64,000 nt of DNA from Sanguibacter suaedae (lineage in GTDB: Bacteria; Actinomycetota; Actinomycetes; Actinomycetales; Cellulomonadaceae), in the NCBI RefSeq assembly GCF_016342785.1, contig NZ_JAEINH010000006.1, forward strand, positions 1 through 64,000, in the 5' to 3' direction. The number at the start of each line of letters is the position of its first letter. Positions within the stretch are counted from its first letter, which is position 1. Below the pieces are notes generated by a model. It was not told where the DNA came from and did no database searches. It saw nothing but the letters and a program-made list of their open reading frames with translations. Below are positions 63,982 to 64,000 of the stretch, piece after piece. Position numbers and translations under genes: made by a program.

Positions 63982-64000
63982 CCCTCGACCCGGTGCGCGA
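63978..64000 (+). CDS. start of a further operon gene (3' partial)
   Basis: An ATG overlapping the HEAT gene stop opens a frame beginning MTLDPVR, truncated by the window end. In related actinobacterial loci, I recall that a glycosyltransferase often follows, but this cannot be seen here. Confidence 0.5.

Overview
Organism. The window is very GC-rich throughout (about 70% or more by eye) with strong G/C third-position bias. It carries coenzyme F420 enzymes (a CofE-type ligase and two F420-dependent luciferase-like oxidoreductases), a relative of the mycothiol-dependent reductase Rv2466c, an Eis-like acetyltransferase, an Rv2629-like protein, paired ClpP1/ClpP2, and many genes that start with GTG or without a leader. 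Together these indicate a chromosomal segment of an actinobacterium, probably in or near the Cellulomonadaceae/Micrococcales; the species cannot be named from this sequence. I see no insertion sequence, prophage, CRISPR array or plasmid feature, so this looks like ordinary chromosome. Layout, 1-13 kb. The end of an iron-siderophore/cobalamin-type ABC importer (FecCD permease and ATPase) is followed by single metabolic genes (DUF385-like, HhH-GPD, zinc alcohol dehydrogenase, an unknown, a VOC protein). A reverse-strand operon then encodes a cysteine-peptidase-like protein, an F420 oxidoreductase and CofE. valS and a long-chain acyl-CoA ligase complete this block. 13-24.7 kb. An amino-acid ABC importer (binding protein, permease, ATPase) faces, across a strong terminator, a reverse-strand set: an Rv2629-like protein, chorismate mutase, clpX, clpP2, clpP1, tig and tRNA-Pro. 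A candidate ClgR box lies upstream of clpP1. Then come tRNA-Gly and cysK-cysE, with a putative cysteine-rich leader peptide and hairpin in the cysK 5' region. 24.7-45.6 kb. Here are a GntR/DUF1648 pair, a second F420 oxidoreductase, an alkyltransferase-like protein, an Eis-like acetyltransferase, nei and rpiB, an M13 peptidase, a PPOX/DsbA pair, pepN, malQ, mscS, a lone PTS EIIB divergent from PTS enzyme I, a truncated haemoglobin, tesB, topoisomerase IB and a thioesterase. 45.6-55.2 kb. The most unusual region: four large dynamin-like, membrane-anchored P-loop GTPases on the reverse strand, arranged as two tandem pairs of the same A-then-B architecture, with the ABC-F factor EttA and an SSB paralogue between them. 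55.3-64 kb. tRNA-Arg, then RNase HI, an AMP-ligase, methionine aminopeptidase and a thiolase-like protein; PAP2; a 57-residue protein; oligoribonuclease; tRNA-His with a perfect 48-bp palindrome; an ATP-grasp protein; and a lone receiver domain coupled to a HEAT-repeat membrane protein and the first codons of a further gene. Regulation visible. Many genes start 6-7 nt after a TANNNT -10 hexamer, implying leaderless transcripts, while operon-internal genes use overlapping GTGA, ATGA or TGATG junctions. Convergent gene pairs are separated by long GC-rich hairpins without T-tracts.
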